Assembly: GCF_040364665.1 (NCBI RefSeq)
Contig: NZ_BAABWX010000002.1
Coordinates: 186,001-250,000 of the forward strand
Length of the DNA: 64,000 nucleotides
Origin: Cognatishimia sp. WU-CL00825
GTDB lineage: Bacteria > Pseudomonadota > Alphaproteobacteria > Rhodobacterales > Rhodobacteraceae
Reading direction: 5' to 3'
Part shown: positions 35,060 to 42,571 of the stretch, piece by piece
Position numbering within the stretch: the stretch's first letter is position 1
Layout: the number at the start of each line of letters is the position of its first letter
The notes under the pieces: generated by a model
Told to the model about the DNA's origin: nothing
Databases searched by the model: none
What the model saw: the letters and a program-made list of their open reading frames with translations, nothing else
Position numbers and translations under genes: made by a program

Positions 35060-35958
35060 CCCGCGCCGGATTCGTTGCCTTGATTGGCGAGCCTAATGCA
35101 GGCAAATCAACCCTGACCAACCGCATGGTGGGCGCCAAAGTATCTATTGTCACCCATAAGGTACAAACCACGCGCACTCGTATTCGTGGCGTTGCCATGC
35201 AGGGAGAGGCGCAGATCGTGTTTGTGGACACGCCGGGCCTGTTCAAACCGCGCCGCCGACTGGATCGCGCGATGGTGGCGGCCGCTTGGGGCGGGGCCGC
35301 AGATGCGGATGTTGTGGTGTTGATGGTTGAGGCGCATCGCGGCATCACCGAAGGGGTTGAGCGCATTCTTGAGGGTCTCGCAGAGGTTGGCGAGGGGCGT
35401 AAAGTGGCGCTGGCGATCAACAAGATCGACAAGGTGGCCACCGAAAAGCTGTTGGGGCTGACCAAGGAGCTGAACGCGCGTTACGGCTTTGTCGAGACCT
35501 TTATGATCTCTGCGGAACGCGGCCATGGCACCGATCAATTGCGCAAGTGGTTGGCGGCTGAGCTGCCAGAGGGGCCGTGGCTCTATCCCGAAGATCAAAT
35601 CGCCGATCTGCCAATGCGCATGATTGCGGCGGAAATGACCCGTGAAAAACTGACGCTGCGCCTGCATCAAGAACTGCCCTATCAGATGACGGTGGAAACT
35701 GAAAAATGGGACGAGCGCAAAGACGGCTCCTGTCGCGTGGATCAATTGATCTATGTGATGCGCGATGGGCACAAGGGCATTGTGCTGGGCAAAGGTGGCG
35801 AGACCATCAAAGCAGTTGGCAAGGCCGCGCGTGAAGAACTGGAAGAATTTCTGGGCCGCAAGGTGCATCTGTTTTTGCAGGTTAAAGTACGGCCGGGTTG
35901 GCTGGAAGAGGCTGAGCGCTATTCTGAAATGGGACTTGATTTCAAAGACGGCAATTGA
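35056..35958 (+). CDS. era: GTPase Era
   Basis: A 300-residue GTPase: G1 GEPNAGKST (11-19), G3 DTPGL, G4 NKID and a C-terminal KH domain with [20 protein letters not shown]. Era binds the 3' end of 16S rRNA and assists assembly of the small ribosomal subunit. It overlaps rnc by 4 bp and the DUF1491 gene by 1 bp. Confidence 0.97.
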   Translation: MTRAGFVALIGEPNAGKSTLTNRMVGAKVSIVTHKVQTTRTRIRGVAMQGEAQIVFVDTPGLFKPRRRLDRAMVAAAWGGAADADVVVLMVEAHRGITEGVERILEGLAEVGEGRKVALAINKIDKVATEKLLGLTKELNARYGFVETFMISAERGHGTDQLRKWLAAELPEGPWLYPEDQIADLPMRMIAAEMTREKLTLRLHQELPYQMTVETEKWDERKDGSCRVDQLIYVMRDGHKGIVLGKGGETIKAVGKAAREELEEFLGRKVHLFLQVKVRPGWLEEAERYSEMGLDFKDGN

Positions 35959-36290
35959 TGGCGCGGCTGACGGCAGAATTCTGGGTGCAGGCCTATCTGG
36001 CGCGGCTGCGGTTTCAGGGCATTCCGGCCTTTGTGGTGGCCCATGGCGATGACACGGCGGGGGCTGTTTTGGTCAAGTTAAATACGCTGGATGGCCAGGC
36101 CCGCGCGTTTCAGCGCAGCTTTGATCTGATGAGCGGCGCGCGCACCTGGGCGGTGCTGTCTGAAGGCATCGAGGCGGATGTGGATGGTGCAGTGGCCAAA
36201 CAACGGTCGTTTGATCCAGACCTCTGGGTGATCGAAGTCGAGGATCGCGCCGGGCGCCACCTGCTTGATGAGTCTGGTCTGGCGGATTGA
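35958..36290 (+). CDS. DUF1491 family protein
   Basis: The 110-residue product starts [17 protein letters not shown] and contains GIPAFVVAHGDDTAGAVLVK, SFDLMSGARTWAVL and a tail with HLLDESGLAD. This is the DUF1491 family of alphaproteobacteria, typically next to era and recO. The function is unknown; the position suggests a role near ribosome assembly or DNA repair, but this is inference from context only. Confidence 0.8.
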   Translation: MARLTAEFWVQAYLARLRFQGIPAFVVAHGDDTAGAVLVKLNTLDGQARAFQRSFDLMSGARTWAVLSEGIEADVDGAVAKQRSFDPDLWVIEVEDRAGRHLLDESGLAD

Positions 36291-36375
36291 AGACGCAGAT
36301 TTTGAGTATTTATAGAAAGATGAAGCTTATGGGTTTGTGCTTGATCTAAATACCCATTTGCGCCCTGTCAGCTTT

Positions 36376-36393
36376 ACACCATAGGGTGTTTTT
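36376..36393 (+). terminator. Small terminator-like hairpin directly before recO
   Basis: ACACC-ATAG-GGTGT is a 5-bp stem with a tetraloop, followed by TTTTT that ends at the recO ATG. It would terminate the upstream operon; it also holds the AGGG segment that recO would need as ribosome-binding site. Confidence 0.5.
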
Positions 36394-37122
36394 ATGGACT
36401 GGCGCGACCAAGGCATTGTTGTATCGACACGCAAACACGGCGAAAACTCCGTGATTCTTGAGGTGTTTACCCAGGAACATGGACGCCATGCCGGTGTGGT
36501 GCGCGGGGGGACTAGCCGAAAAATGACGCCGATTTTGCAGCCCGGGGCGCAGGTGGATCTGCGCTGGCGCGCGCGGCTTGAGGAGCATATCGGATCCTTT
36601 CAGGTGGAACCGCTGCGCAGCCGGGCGGGTGCTTTGGCGGATCGCTTTGCCTTGGCCGGTCTGAATGCGGTCACCAGCTTGTTGGGCTTTTGCCTGCCCG
36701 AACGCGTGCCGCATCAGGCGCTGTATCAGCGTACGGTTTTACTGCTGGATTTGCTGGGCCAGAACGAGATTTGGCCCCTAGGGTATCTGCGTTGGGAAAT
36801 GGCCCTGTTGGAAGACCTGGGGTTTCAGCTGGATCTTTCTGCTTGCGCGGTGACCGGCGCGCGCGACGGCCTGGTCTATGTGTCGCCCAAAACCGGCCGC
36901 GCCGTGACAGCGGCGGGGGCGGGTGATTGGGCGGATCGATTGTTGCCTTTGCCGCCGGTGATGCTGGGGCAAGGGGCGGGTGAGGATGCCGAGGTTTATG
37001 CCGCGCTGGGCGTGACCGGATATTTTTTGGAAACCAAGCTGGCGCAAAGCCAATCGCTGCGGGCCTTGCCCGAGGCGCGGGCGCGGTTTGTGGATAAGCT
37101 TAGCCGTCGTTTGGGGTCATAG
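36394..37122 (+). CDS. recO: DNA repair protein RecO
   Basis: A 242-residue protein: N-terminal OB fold ([39 protein letters not shown] region), then a helical part with [21 protein letters not shown] segments ([20 protein letters not shown]) and [21 protein letters not shown] [17 protein letters not shown]. RecO with RecR loads RecA on gapped DNA. It is the last gene of the run, and its last 23 bp overlap the convergent META-domain gene. Confidence 0.95.
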   Translation: MDWRDQGIVVSTRKHGENSVILEVFTQEHGRHAGVVRGGTSRKMTPILQPGAQVDLRWRARLEEHIGSFQVEPLRSRAGALADRFALAGLNAVTSLLGFCLPERVPHQALYQRTVLLLDLLGQNEIWPLGYLRWEMALLEDLGFQLDLSACAVTGARDGLVYVSPKTGRAVTAAGAGDWADRLLPLPPVMLGQGAGEDAEVYAALGVTGYFLETKLAQSQSLRALPEARARFVDKLSRRLGS

Positions 37123-37504
37123 ATTTGCGAAACACCATGTCTTGGCCGTCCTCATTGCTGAGGATCAGCGTGTCGCCCAAGACTTCGGCAAGGGTCATAT
37201 CGTTGAGGGCCGCAAAAAATCGCTGCTCTGCTGTCAGGTCGTTGCAGGCGCGTTTGGTAGAGACAATGGCAGACAGGCTAAACCAAGGGTAGGGGGCCGA
37301 TTGTGTGGCTGAGAACCCATTGCAGGGCGCGTGACCTTTGACCCGGCCGTCTGGCAAAAAGCGGAGCGAGGCCTTGGCCGAGAACGCCGCCCCCTGAAGG
37401 CTGGTCAAGTGCCACGTCACATCCGCAGCGCCATAGGCCGTCAGGGTTTCATCCGTTTGGCAGGCCGCACAAAGCGCCAGTAAGGCCGGGCAGAGTTTTT
37501 TCAT
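37100..37504 (-). CDS. META-domain (HslJ-like) lipoprotein
   Basis: The 134-residue product begins with a lipoprotein signal (lipobox LCAAC, Cys15) and has the META/HslJ pattern: [20 protein letters not shown], then [20 protein letters not shown] with the typical GxxxCNxxxG segment, and [17 protein letters not shown]. HslJ-type proteins sit in the outer membrane and affect resistance to novobiocin in E. coli. The 3' end overlaps recO by 23 bp antisense. It follows the TetR gene with a 4-bp overlap, so they are cotranscribed. Confidence 0.8.
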   Translation of the reverse strand: MKKLCPALLALCAACQTDETLTAYGAADVTWHLTSLQGAAFSAKASLRFLPDGRVKGHAPCNGFSATQSAPYPWFSLSAIVSTKRACNDLTAEQRFFAALNDMTLAEVLGDTLILSNEDGQDMVFRKSMTPNDG

Positions 37505-38061
37505 TCGGTTTCATAGAGCGCCAAGATCAAATCGATTAAGGTGCCCATCGCCTCGACATTAGGGGTGGCATCGCGTGTGGTGAGATCTTGCATGCCAATA
37601 TAAGCCCCGTAAACCAAACGGGATAGGTCGCTGTTGGTTAGGCCGATTTCCGCAAGAATGTCGGCAATATAGCGCATGCGCCGCGCATCCACCCGTTGGA
37701 TGGCTTGGGCGACGGTACTGTTTTCCCGGGACCAGGCGCGCATGGCGGGCTCGGTGCCATCGCCGCCAAATTCCTTGGGGGTGCCGGCAGCGGCAACATT
37801 GCCAAGCGCACGCAGGCGTTTGACTGGGTTGGTCTCGGTCTCTAGCTCTGCTGTGACGTCCTCAAAGGCGCGGGCTTCCCAGAGGGCCAGCATCGCGGCG
37901 TGAAAACTCGGCACGTCCGCAAAGTGCCAATAGAACGAGCCTTTGGTGGTGCCAAGGGCCCGCGCAAGGGGTTCGGCCTTGAGCGCTGCGGGGCCATGAG
38001 AACTGAGCGCGCGGAAGCCCGCAGCCAGCCAGTCTTCGGAAGAGAGTCGATTCTTTGCCAT
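37501..38061 (-). CDS. TetR-family transcriptional regulator
   Basis: The 186-residue protein has a TetR-type N-terminal HTH (about residues 5-50: DWLAAGFRALSSHGPAALKA, EPLARALGTTKGSFYWHFAD) and a helical ligand-binding C-terminal domain. It is cotranscribed with the META-domain lipoprotein gene. A TetR-style dyad lies upstream of the nearby ABM-like gene (38483-38506), a candidate site for it. The ligand is unknown. Confidence 0.88.
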   Translation of the reverse strand: MAKNRLSSEDWLAAGFRALSSHGPAALKAEPLARALGTTKGSFYWHFADVPSFHAAMLALWEARAFEDVTAELETETNPVKRLRALGNVAAAGTPKEFGGDGTEPAMRAWSRENSTVAQAIQRVDARRMRYIADILAEIGLTNSDLSRLVYGAYIGMQDLTTRDATPNVEAMGTLIDLILALYETE

Positions 38062-38168
38062 GCTTATGGCGTAAGGGGCGTTGGGGCACAGAGCAACCTA
38101 GGAATTTGCAGTTGCAGCATTCTTGCGCCGAAGTGCGATGTTGCACCACAGGGTGGCTTCGCATTTGG

Positions 38169-38471
38169 TTACCAGCTGTTGGTCTTAAAAGAGAGGTTGG
38201 CCGGCGTGGCGCTGTGTTTGCCTTCTGAAAACTCTGCGACCTTGGCAGCAAAGCTCTTGAAGTAGTCTTGGCTTTGCACGTGTGACAGGGTTTCAGCGCT
38301 GTCCCAGCGGCCCCAGTGCAGCCGGGTTTTGCCATCATCAGCGATGGCAACCTGATAGTTGAACTGCTGGGCCTTTGGGTCTGCGTTGAGGGCAGTGATG
38401 AATCCCTGGATCGCGGCGCGCCAAGGGGCTTCGTCGCCGTCGTATTCATAGCGAATGGTGATGCTGCGCAT
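38169..38471 (-). CDS. Small dimeric alpha/beta-barrel (ABM-like) protein
   Basis: A 100-residue product with a ferredoxin-like pattern: MRSITIRYEYDGDEAPWRAA as first strand and helix, FNYQVAIADDGKTRLHWGRW as central hairpin, and AETLSHVQSQDYFKSFAAKV as second helix. This fits the dimeric alpha/beta-barrel superfamily (ABM, EthD-like). No catalytic residues can be named. AAGGAG precedes the ATG, and an 24-bp dyad overlaps the promoter, so the gene is probably tightly regulated. Confidence 0.65.
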   Translation of the reverse strand: MRSITIRYEYDGDEAPWRAAIQGFITALNADPKAQQFNYQVAIADDGKTRLHWGRWDSAETLSHVQSQDYFKSFAAKVAEFSEGKHSATPANLSFKTNSW

Positions 38472-38482
38472 GGGGTGCTCCT

Positions 38483-38506
38483 TTATTTAACGGAATTGTT
38501 AAATAA
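38483..38506. promoter_or_regulatory. Operator-like dyad TTATTTAAC-N6-GTTAAATAA
   Basis: A perfect 9-bp inverted repeat with 6-bp spacer, 12 bp before the start of the ABM-like gene at 38471 and next to its ribosome-binding site. The form is typical for TetR operators. It has the same TATTyAAC-N6-GTTrAATA layout as the site at 3937-3958. Confidence 0.6.
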
Positions 38507-38565
38507 TACAGCAGAGCACGTGCATTTCAAGGGGTTTGTGTGAAGCGGGGAGGTGCAAAACCGCA

Positions 38566-38606
38566 AAAGCCCCGCGTCTGGCGTGCAGGCGCGGGGCTTT
38601 GTCGAT
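38566..38606 (-). terminator. Rho-independent terminator of mcd
   Basis: AAAGCCCCGCG (38566-38576) pairs perfectly with CGCGGGGCTTT (38590-38600), an 11-bp stem with a 13-base loop. It lies 15 bp beyond the mcd stop on the minus strand and can stop the opposite direction too. Confidence 0.85.
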
Positions 38607-38615
38607 GGTTTCGGG

Positions 38616-40274
38616 TCAACCCAACAGGCGTCTTGCGATGACCTGTGCCTGAATTTCCGCGGCGCCTTCAAAGATGTTCAGAATGCGGGCGTCACACAGG
38701 ATGCGGCTGATTTCATATTCCAGTGCAAAGCCATTTCCTCCGTGGATTTGCAGACCGTTGTCGGCGGCAGACCAGGCCACACGCGCCCCCAAGAGTTTGG
38801 CCATGCCAGCCTCGAGGTCACAGCGTTTGTCGCGGTCTTTTTGCGCGGCAGAGAAATAGGTGAGCTGGCGGGTGACCATGATTTCGACGGCCATCATCGC
38901 CAGTTTGCCAGAGACACGTGGGAAGTCGATCAGGGATTTTCCAAATTGCTTACGGTCGATGGCGTATTGCATCGACACGTCCAGTGCGGCCTGCGCCACA
39001 CCCACCGCACGGGCAGCGGTTTGGATACGGGCGCTTTCAAAGGTCTGCATCAGCTGTTTGAAGCCATTGTTTTCCTCGCCACCCAGCAGGTTTTCTTCTT
39101 TGACTTTAAAGCCATCAAAGGACAGTTCGTATTCTTTCATGCCGCGATAGCCGAGCACTTCGATTTCGGTGCCGGTCATGCCCTCTGATGGGAAAGGGTT
39201 TTCATCGGTGCCCGGTGTTTTTTCCGCGATGAACATCGACAGGCCTTTGTGGTTGTCGGTGCTGGAATCGGTGCGCGCCAAAAGCGTCATGATCTGGGTG
39301 CGAGCGGCGTGGGTGATCCAGGTTTTGTTGCCGGTGATTTCATAGCCGTCGTCGGTTTTCACCGCGCGGGTGCGCAGGGAGCCTAGGTCAGAACCGGTGT
39401 TGGGTTCTGTAAAGACGGCTGTTGGCAAGACTTCACCGCTGGCGAGCAGGGGAAGCCATTTTTGTTTTTGCTCTTCGGTGCCGCCACACAGGATGAGCTC
39501 GGAGGCGATTTCGGGGCGTGTGCCCAGTGAGCCAACGCCGATATAACCGCGCGACAGCTCTTCGGTCACCACAACCATCGAGGCTTTGGAGAGGCCAAAA
39601 CCGCCGTATTCTTCGGGCAGGGTCAGGCCAAAGACGCCCATTTCCGCCAACTCTTGGATGATTTCAATCGGAATAAGCTGGTCTTTGAGGTGCCATTCAT
39701 GCGCGTGCGGAATGACCTTTTCCACGGCATAACGGCGGAATTGCTCGCGGATCATTTCCAGCTCGTCATCAAGGCCAGAGGTGCCGACAGTGATATTGGC
39801 GGATTGCTCTTGCATCAATTCGACCAGACGGGTGCGGGCCGCTTGGCTGTTGCCTTGATTGCAGAGTGTCATGATGGCGGGTTCCATCAAGCCGCGCTGT
39901 TCGTCCTGTGACAGGCCGATGTCTTGCAGACGAATGATTTCGCCCTGGCTCATTGGGATGCCACCATAAATCTGCCAGAGGTATTCGCCAAAGGCGATTT
40001 GGTGGATCAGCTGTTCAACTTCGCCGAATTTTCCCTCGGCCTGCATACGCTCGGCCCAGTTTTGCATTTGACGCAGCGCCTGCCCATAGGTGGCCAACCA
40101 CGAAAGGCCGTGCGCGGCGGTCTGGTTGGCTTCGACCTTGGCACCGGAAATGCGCCCATCCACCAGCATTTCGGCACGCAGTTTGTCGGTGGCAGTCTGT
40201 ACCAATGCTTCGACCGGAGGAACGGCGGTGGCCGTCAACTGAAGCAAATCAGCGAGGATTACGGGTTGTGTCAT
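38616..40274 (-). CDS. mcd: (2S)-Methylsuccinyl-CoA dehydrogenase (acyl-CoA dehydrogenase family)
   Basis: The 552-residue protein has an acyl-CoA dehydrogenase core (from about residue 165) preceded by a long N-terminal extension, as in Mcd of the ethylmalonyl-CoA pathway. The core contains HAHEWHLKDQLIPIEII, MGVFGLTLPEEYGGFGLSKA, FTEPNTGSDLGSLRTRA (flavin and substrate binding), QTFESARIQTAARAVGVAQA and the C-terminal GLQIHGGNGFALEYEISRIL. Mcd oxidises methylsuccinyl-CoA to mesaconyl-CoA in acetyl-CoA assimilation. An ordinary acyl-CoA dehydrogenase would be near 380-400 residues. GGAGC precedes ATG 40274. The other pathway genes are not in the window. Confidence 0.85.
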   Translation of the reverse strand: MTQPVILADLLQLTATAVPPVEALVQTATDKLRAEMLVDGRISGAKVEANQTAAHGLSWLATYGQALRQMQNWAERMQAEGKFGEVEQLIHQIAFGEYLWQIYGGIPMSQGEIIRLQDIGLSQDEQRGLMEPAIMTLCNQGNSQAARTRLVELMQEQSANITVGTSGLDDELEMIREQFRRYAVEKVIPHAHEWHLKDQLIPIEIIQELAEMGVFGLTLPEEYGGFGLSKASMVVVTEELSRGYIGVGSLGTRPEIASELILCGGTEEQKQKWLPLLASGEVLPTAVFTEPNTGSDLGSLRTRAVKTDDGYEITGNKTWITHAARTQIMTLLARTDSSTDNHKGLSMFIAEKTPGTDENPFPSEGMTGTEIEVLGYRGMKEYELSFDGFKVKEENLLGGEENNGFKQLMQTFESARIQTAARAVGVAQAALDVSMQYAIDRKQFGKSLIDFPRVSGKLAMMAVEIMVTRQLTYFSAAQKDRDKRCDLEAGMAKLLGARVAWSAADNGLQIHGGNGFALEYEISRILCDARILNIFEGAAEIQAQVIARRLLG

Positions 40275-40319
40275 TGCAAGCTCCTGTCCGTCATGGGCCA
40301 TGAATCAAATCCTTATTAT

Positions 40320-40354
40320 GCTGCACTGTGACATAATCACTTTGCAGGTGCAGC
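40320..40354. promoter_or_regulatory. Inverted repeat in mcd promoter region
   Basis: GCTGCAC (40320-40326) and GTGCAGC (40348-40354) are exact inverted copies separated by 21 bp, in the upstream region of mcd. They may be half-sites of a regulator. Confidence 0.35.
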
Positions 40355-40466
40355 GCAACAAAAATACAAAACCGCCGGAAATTTGCTTCAATAATTGCGC
40401 GTATAATTTTTCGCGCGCGGGACATAGCGGGTTTTGATGTGTTAAGGATGCAGGATTTGGATCGGA

Positions 40467-41021
40467 CTAGCGTGGGCTGCGGGCGCGTTCCGCGCGAAAC
40501 AGCAACATCAGCCCCAGCATCAGGAAGAACAAACCCGAAGTGTCGCCGATGAAGAAGGCAAAATAGTCCAGCAATGGACTGCCAAACGCCATGTTGGTCA
40601 GAATGCCGCCAATGATGCCTGCGATGATTCCCACGATCATGACACAGGGCCAGCAGGGCGCGATATTTGACCGAAGGCGCGCATCAAAGCCAAGTTTGGC
40701 GGCCAGAAAAAACACCGTGGGGGCGGTCAGGACGGAAATTGCGATGCCCGACAAGCGGCTGGCGGTGAAAACACCGTCGCCAGCAAGCAAGTAATAGGTC
40801 AGAAACACGCCGGGCAGCAGCGCATAGACTGACCGCCAGCCTAGCAGCCAGGCAGACAGAACGCGCACGCCGTGCGGCAAAAACAACAGGCTGGCGCTGC
40901 TTGAGAAATCGGGAAAAAACATAGCCTGCACAGGCATCAAAATCTCGAAAGTCATGAAGAATGCGGCAACATAAACCGCAGAAGCGGTCAATGTTTCCAA
41001 AAATACTGACTTTAATTTCAA
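40467..41021 (-). CDS. Polytopic membrane protein, possibly MASE1-like
   Basis: About 184 residues from the TTG at 41021; the frame extends to ATG 41081 but that part overlaps the upstream gene by 35 bp. There are about six hydrophobic helices; the pattern SASLLFLPHGVRVLSAWLLG followed by YALLPGVFLTYYLL and VMIVGIIAGIIGGILTNMAF resembles the MASE1 sensory membrane domain. No output domain (GGDEF, kinase) follows. It is cotranscribed with the winged-helix gene upstream, which could be its partner. Function unknown. Confidence 0.6.
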   Translation of the reverse strand: MKLKSVFLETLTASAVYVAAFFMTFEILMPVQAMFFPDFSSSASLLFLPHGVRVLSAWLLGWRSVYALLPGVFLTYYLLAGDGVFTASRLSGIAISVLTAPTVFFLAAKLGFDARLRSNIAPCWPCVMIVGIIAGIIGGILTNMAFGSPLLDYFAFFIGDTSGLFFLMLGLMLLFRAERARSPR

Positions 41022-41046
41022 TGGATTGCCTTGCAGAAATAGAGGC

Positions 41047-41340
41047 CTATGCGCGCAGATTGTTAACCGTATATACGCCACGACGTGACAAAGCGCTTTG
41101 CGACAAATAGCCTTTGCTGACCAAAGATTTCAAGGCACGGAAGAAGGTGGGTCTTGAAACATTTTTCATCAATGTATGGGCCAATAGGCCGGTTGTGCGC
41201 ACGCCAGAGCTTTGCGCGGACAGGTCATTGGCGGCATAATAAATGTCGCGTTCTACCGCAGACAGATCTTCGAGACCCAATGCTTGTTCCATGCCCATCA
41301 AGAGCTTTCGCAGTTCCGCTAGTTTTGAAATATCAGTCAT
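41047..41340 (-). CDS. Small winged-helix DNA-binding protein (MarR-like)
   Basis: The 97-residue protein has an N-terminal helical part (ISKLAELRKLLMGMEQALGL, LSAVERDIYYAANDLS) and a winged helix with VSRPTFFRALKSLVSKGYLS and RRGVYTVNN at the wing. This fits MarR-like regulators. It is in one operon with the membrane protein downstream. An AT-rich leader with AGTGT...ACACT half-sites (41428-41448) precedes it. Target and signal are unknown. Confidence 0.7.
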   Translation of the reverse strand: MTDISKLAELRKLLMGMEQALGLEDLSAVERDIYYAANDLSAQSSGVRTTGLLAHTLMKNVSRPTFFRALKSLVSKGYLSQSALSRRGVYTVNNLRA

Positions 41341-41486
41341 AGTTACCTGGCTTTACACGTACATCTGCTGCTTTTTTTGGCACATTTGGTTTCAAAAATA
41401 TACCTCTAAAGTCTCAAAATTTGTATGAGTGTTTAATAAAATGACACTTTTGTGACGGATTGAGCGGAAATTCGGCCAATTGATTC

Positions 41487-42287
41487 TTAAATTCCCGGAA
41501 TTGGCGATTCAGGTCCTGTATGAAGGCTTTGGATGTGTGGCGCAAAGGCAACGGGGAAATGCGCAGCCACCAGTGGATCGTGGCCGGGAATGATCAGCGC
41601 TGGGCGGCTGGCAAGCTTTTTAAGGGTCGCGAAGCCATCCAGCATATTCTGCAGATCAACCACAATCGGAAAAGGTTTTTCAGCCAGAAAGTTTTCATAA
41701 TAATGCGCGGCATCAGAGGCCAGCACCAACCATCCGGTTTGGGTTTTGACCCGCACGCACTGCAGCCCACGTGAGTGACCACCGATGCAATGCACGCTTA
41801 GGCCGTCGCGAATTTCAGCAGTGCCGTCATAAAAACAGAGCTTGCCCGCATAAAGCCGTTTGACCGCGTCGCAGATATGGCCCGCGGTGAAGGGCGCGCG
41901 CAAAGTGTCGTGGCACATGCAGGGGCCGGTTGCAAAGGCCATCTCGGCGGATTGAAGATGAAGGCGGGCGTTGGGGAACATGTGCAATCCGCCCGCATGG
42001 TCATAATGCAGATGGGTGACGATCACATCGGTGACGGCTTCGGGGATGATGCCCAGCGGCTTTAGGGCGTCGCGCGGATCCATCAGGATGGGACGGTTGC
42101 GCGCCTTGGCCTCTGTTGTGTCATAGCCGGTATCCACCAGAATGGTTTCAGCCCCGCGCCGCAAGACCCAGATGAAGTAATCCATGTCATGCGGGGCATC
42201 GTGGTTGTCATCAAAGATAAAGCTGTCAGCCCGCGTGCGGCTGTTGCGGTCAGCATATTTGACCGAATAAACTTCCCAATCACTCAC
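41487..42287 (-). CDS. Metallo-beta-lactamase-fold hydrolase (AHL-lactonase-like)
   Basis: The 266-residue protein has the MBL zinc motif in VIVTHLHYDHAGGLHMFPNA, a later His in CIGGHSRGLQCVRV, Asp in LVLASDAAHYYENF and His in IIPGHDPLV, a full two-zinc set. The overall pattern resembles N-acyl-homoserine lactonases and related lactonases. Start is GTG 42287, overlapping the ABM gene by 4 bp. In this context it is more likely to open a lactone or ester of the imported carboxylate than to quench signals; this is inference. Confidence 0.82.
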   Translation of the reverse strand: MSDWEVYSVKYADRNSRTRADSFIFDDNHDAPHDMDYFIWVLRRGAETILVDTGYDTTEAKARNRPILMDPRDALKPLGIIPEAVTDVIVTHLHYDHAGGLHMFPNARLHLQSAEMAFATGPCMCHDTLRAPFTAGHICDAVKRLYAGKLCFYDGTAEIRDGLSVHCIGGHSRGLQCVRVKTQTGWLVLASDAAHYYENFLAEKPFPIVVDLQNMLDGFATLKKLASRPALIIPGHDPLVAAHFPVAFAPHIQSLHTGPESPIPGI

Positions 42288-42571
42288 CGGTGGACCTCGT
42301 GGAATAGTTTGATGGTTTTCTCTGCGATCATGGATTGAACCGCAGCGTCGAAGCTTTGAAAGTGGTCGCTTTGCAGATGGGTGTCAAATGCGGCGCGATC
42401 TTTGTAGATTTCATATAGGAACACGGTGTTTGGGTCGTTGCCGCGACAAACGTCAAAGACAAGACAGCCGGGTTCTTCGCGCAGTGAGGTTTGGGCGTTT
42501 TGCAGCATCAGGGGCATAAAATCCCCTGATGCGCTTGGATGTAAGGTGAAGGTTACTGTTACCACATACAT
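42284..42571 (-). CDS. ABM-domain protein (putative quinol monooxygenase)
   Basis: A 95-residue protein with the YgiN-like ABM pattern: MYVVTVTFTLHPSASGDFMP, REEPGCLVFDVCRGNDPNTV, FLYEIYKDRAAFDTHLQSDH and FQSFDAAV. The HLQSDHF segment is the typical ABM signature. The family includes quinol monooxygenases and isomerase-like enzymes. Its coding region is wedged between tctA and the MBL gene with overlapping ends, so it belongs to the same pathway operon. Confidence 0.85.
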   Translation of the reverse strand: MYVVTVTFTLHPSASGDFMPLMLQNAQTSLREEPGCLVFDVCRGNDPNTVFLYEIYKDRAAFDTHLQSDHFQSFDAAVQSMIAEKTIKLFHEVHR

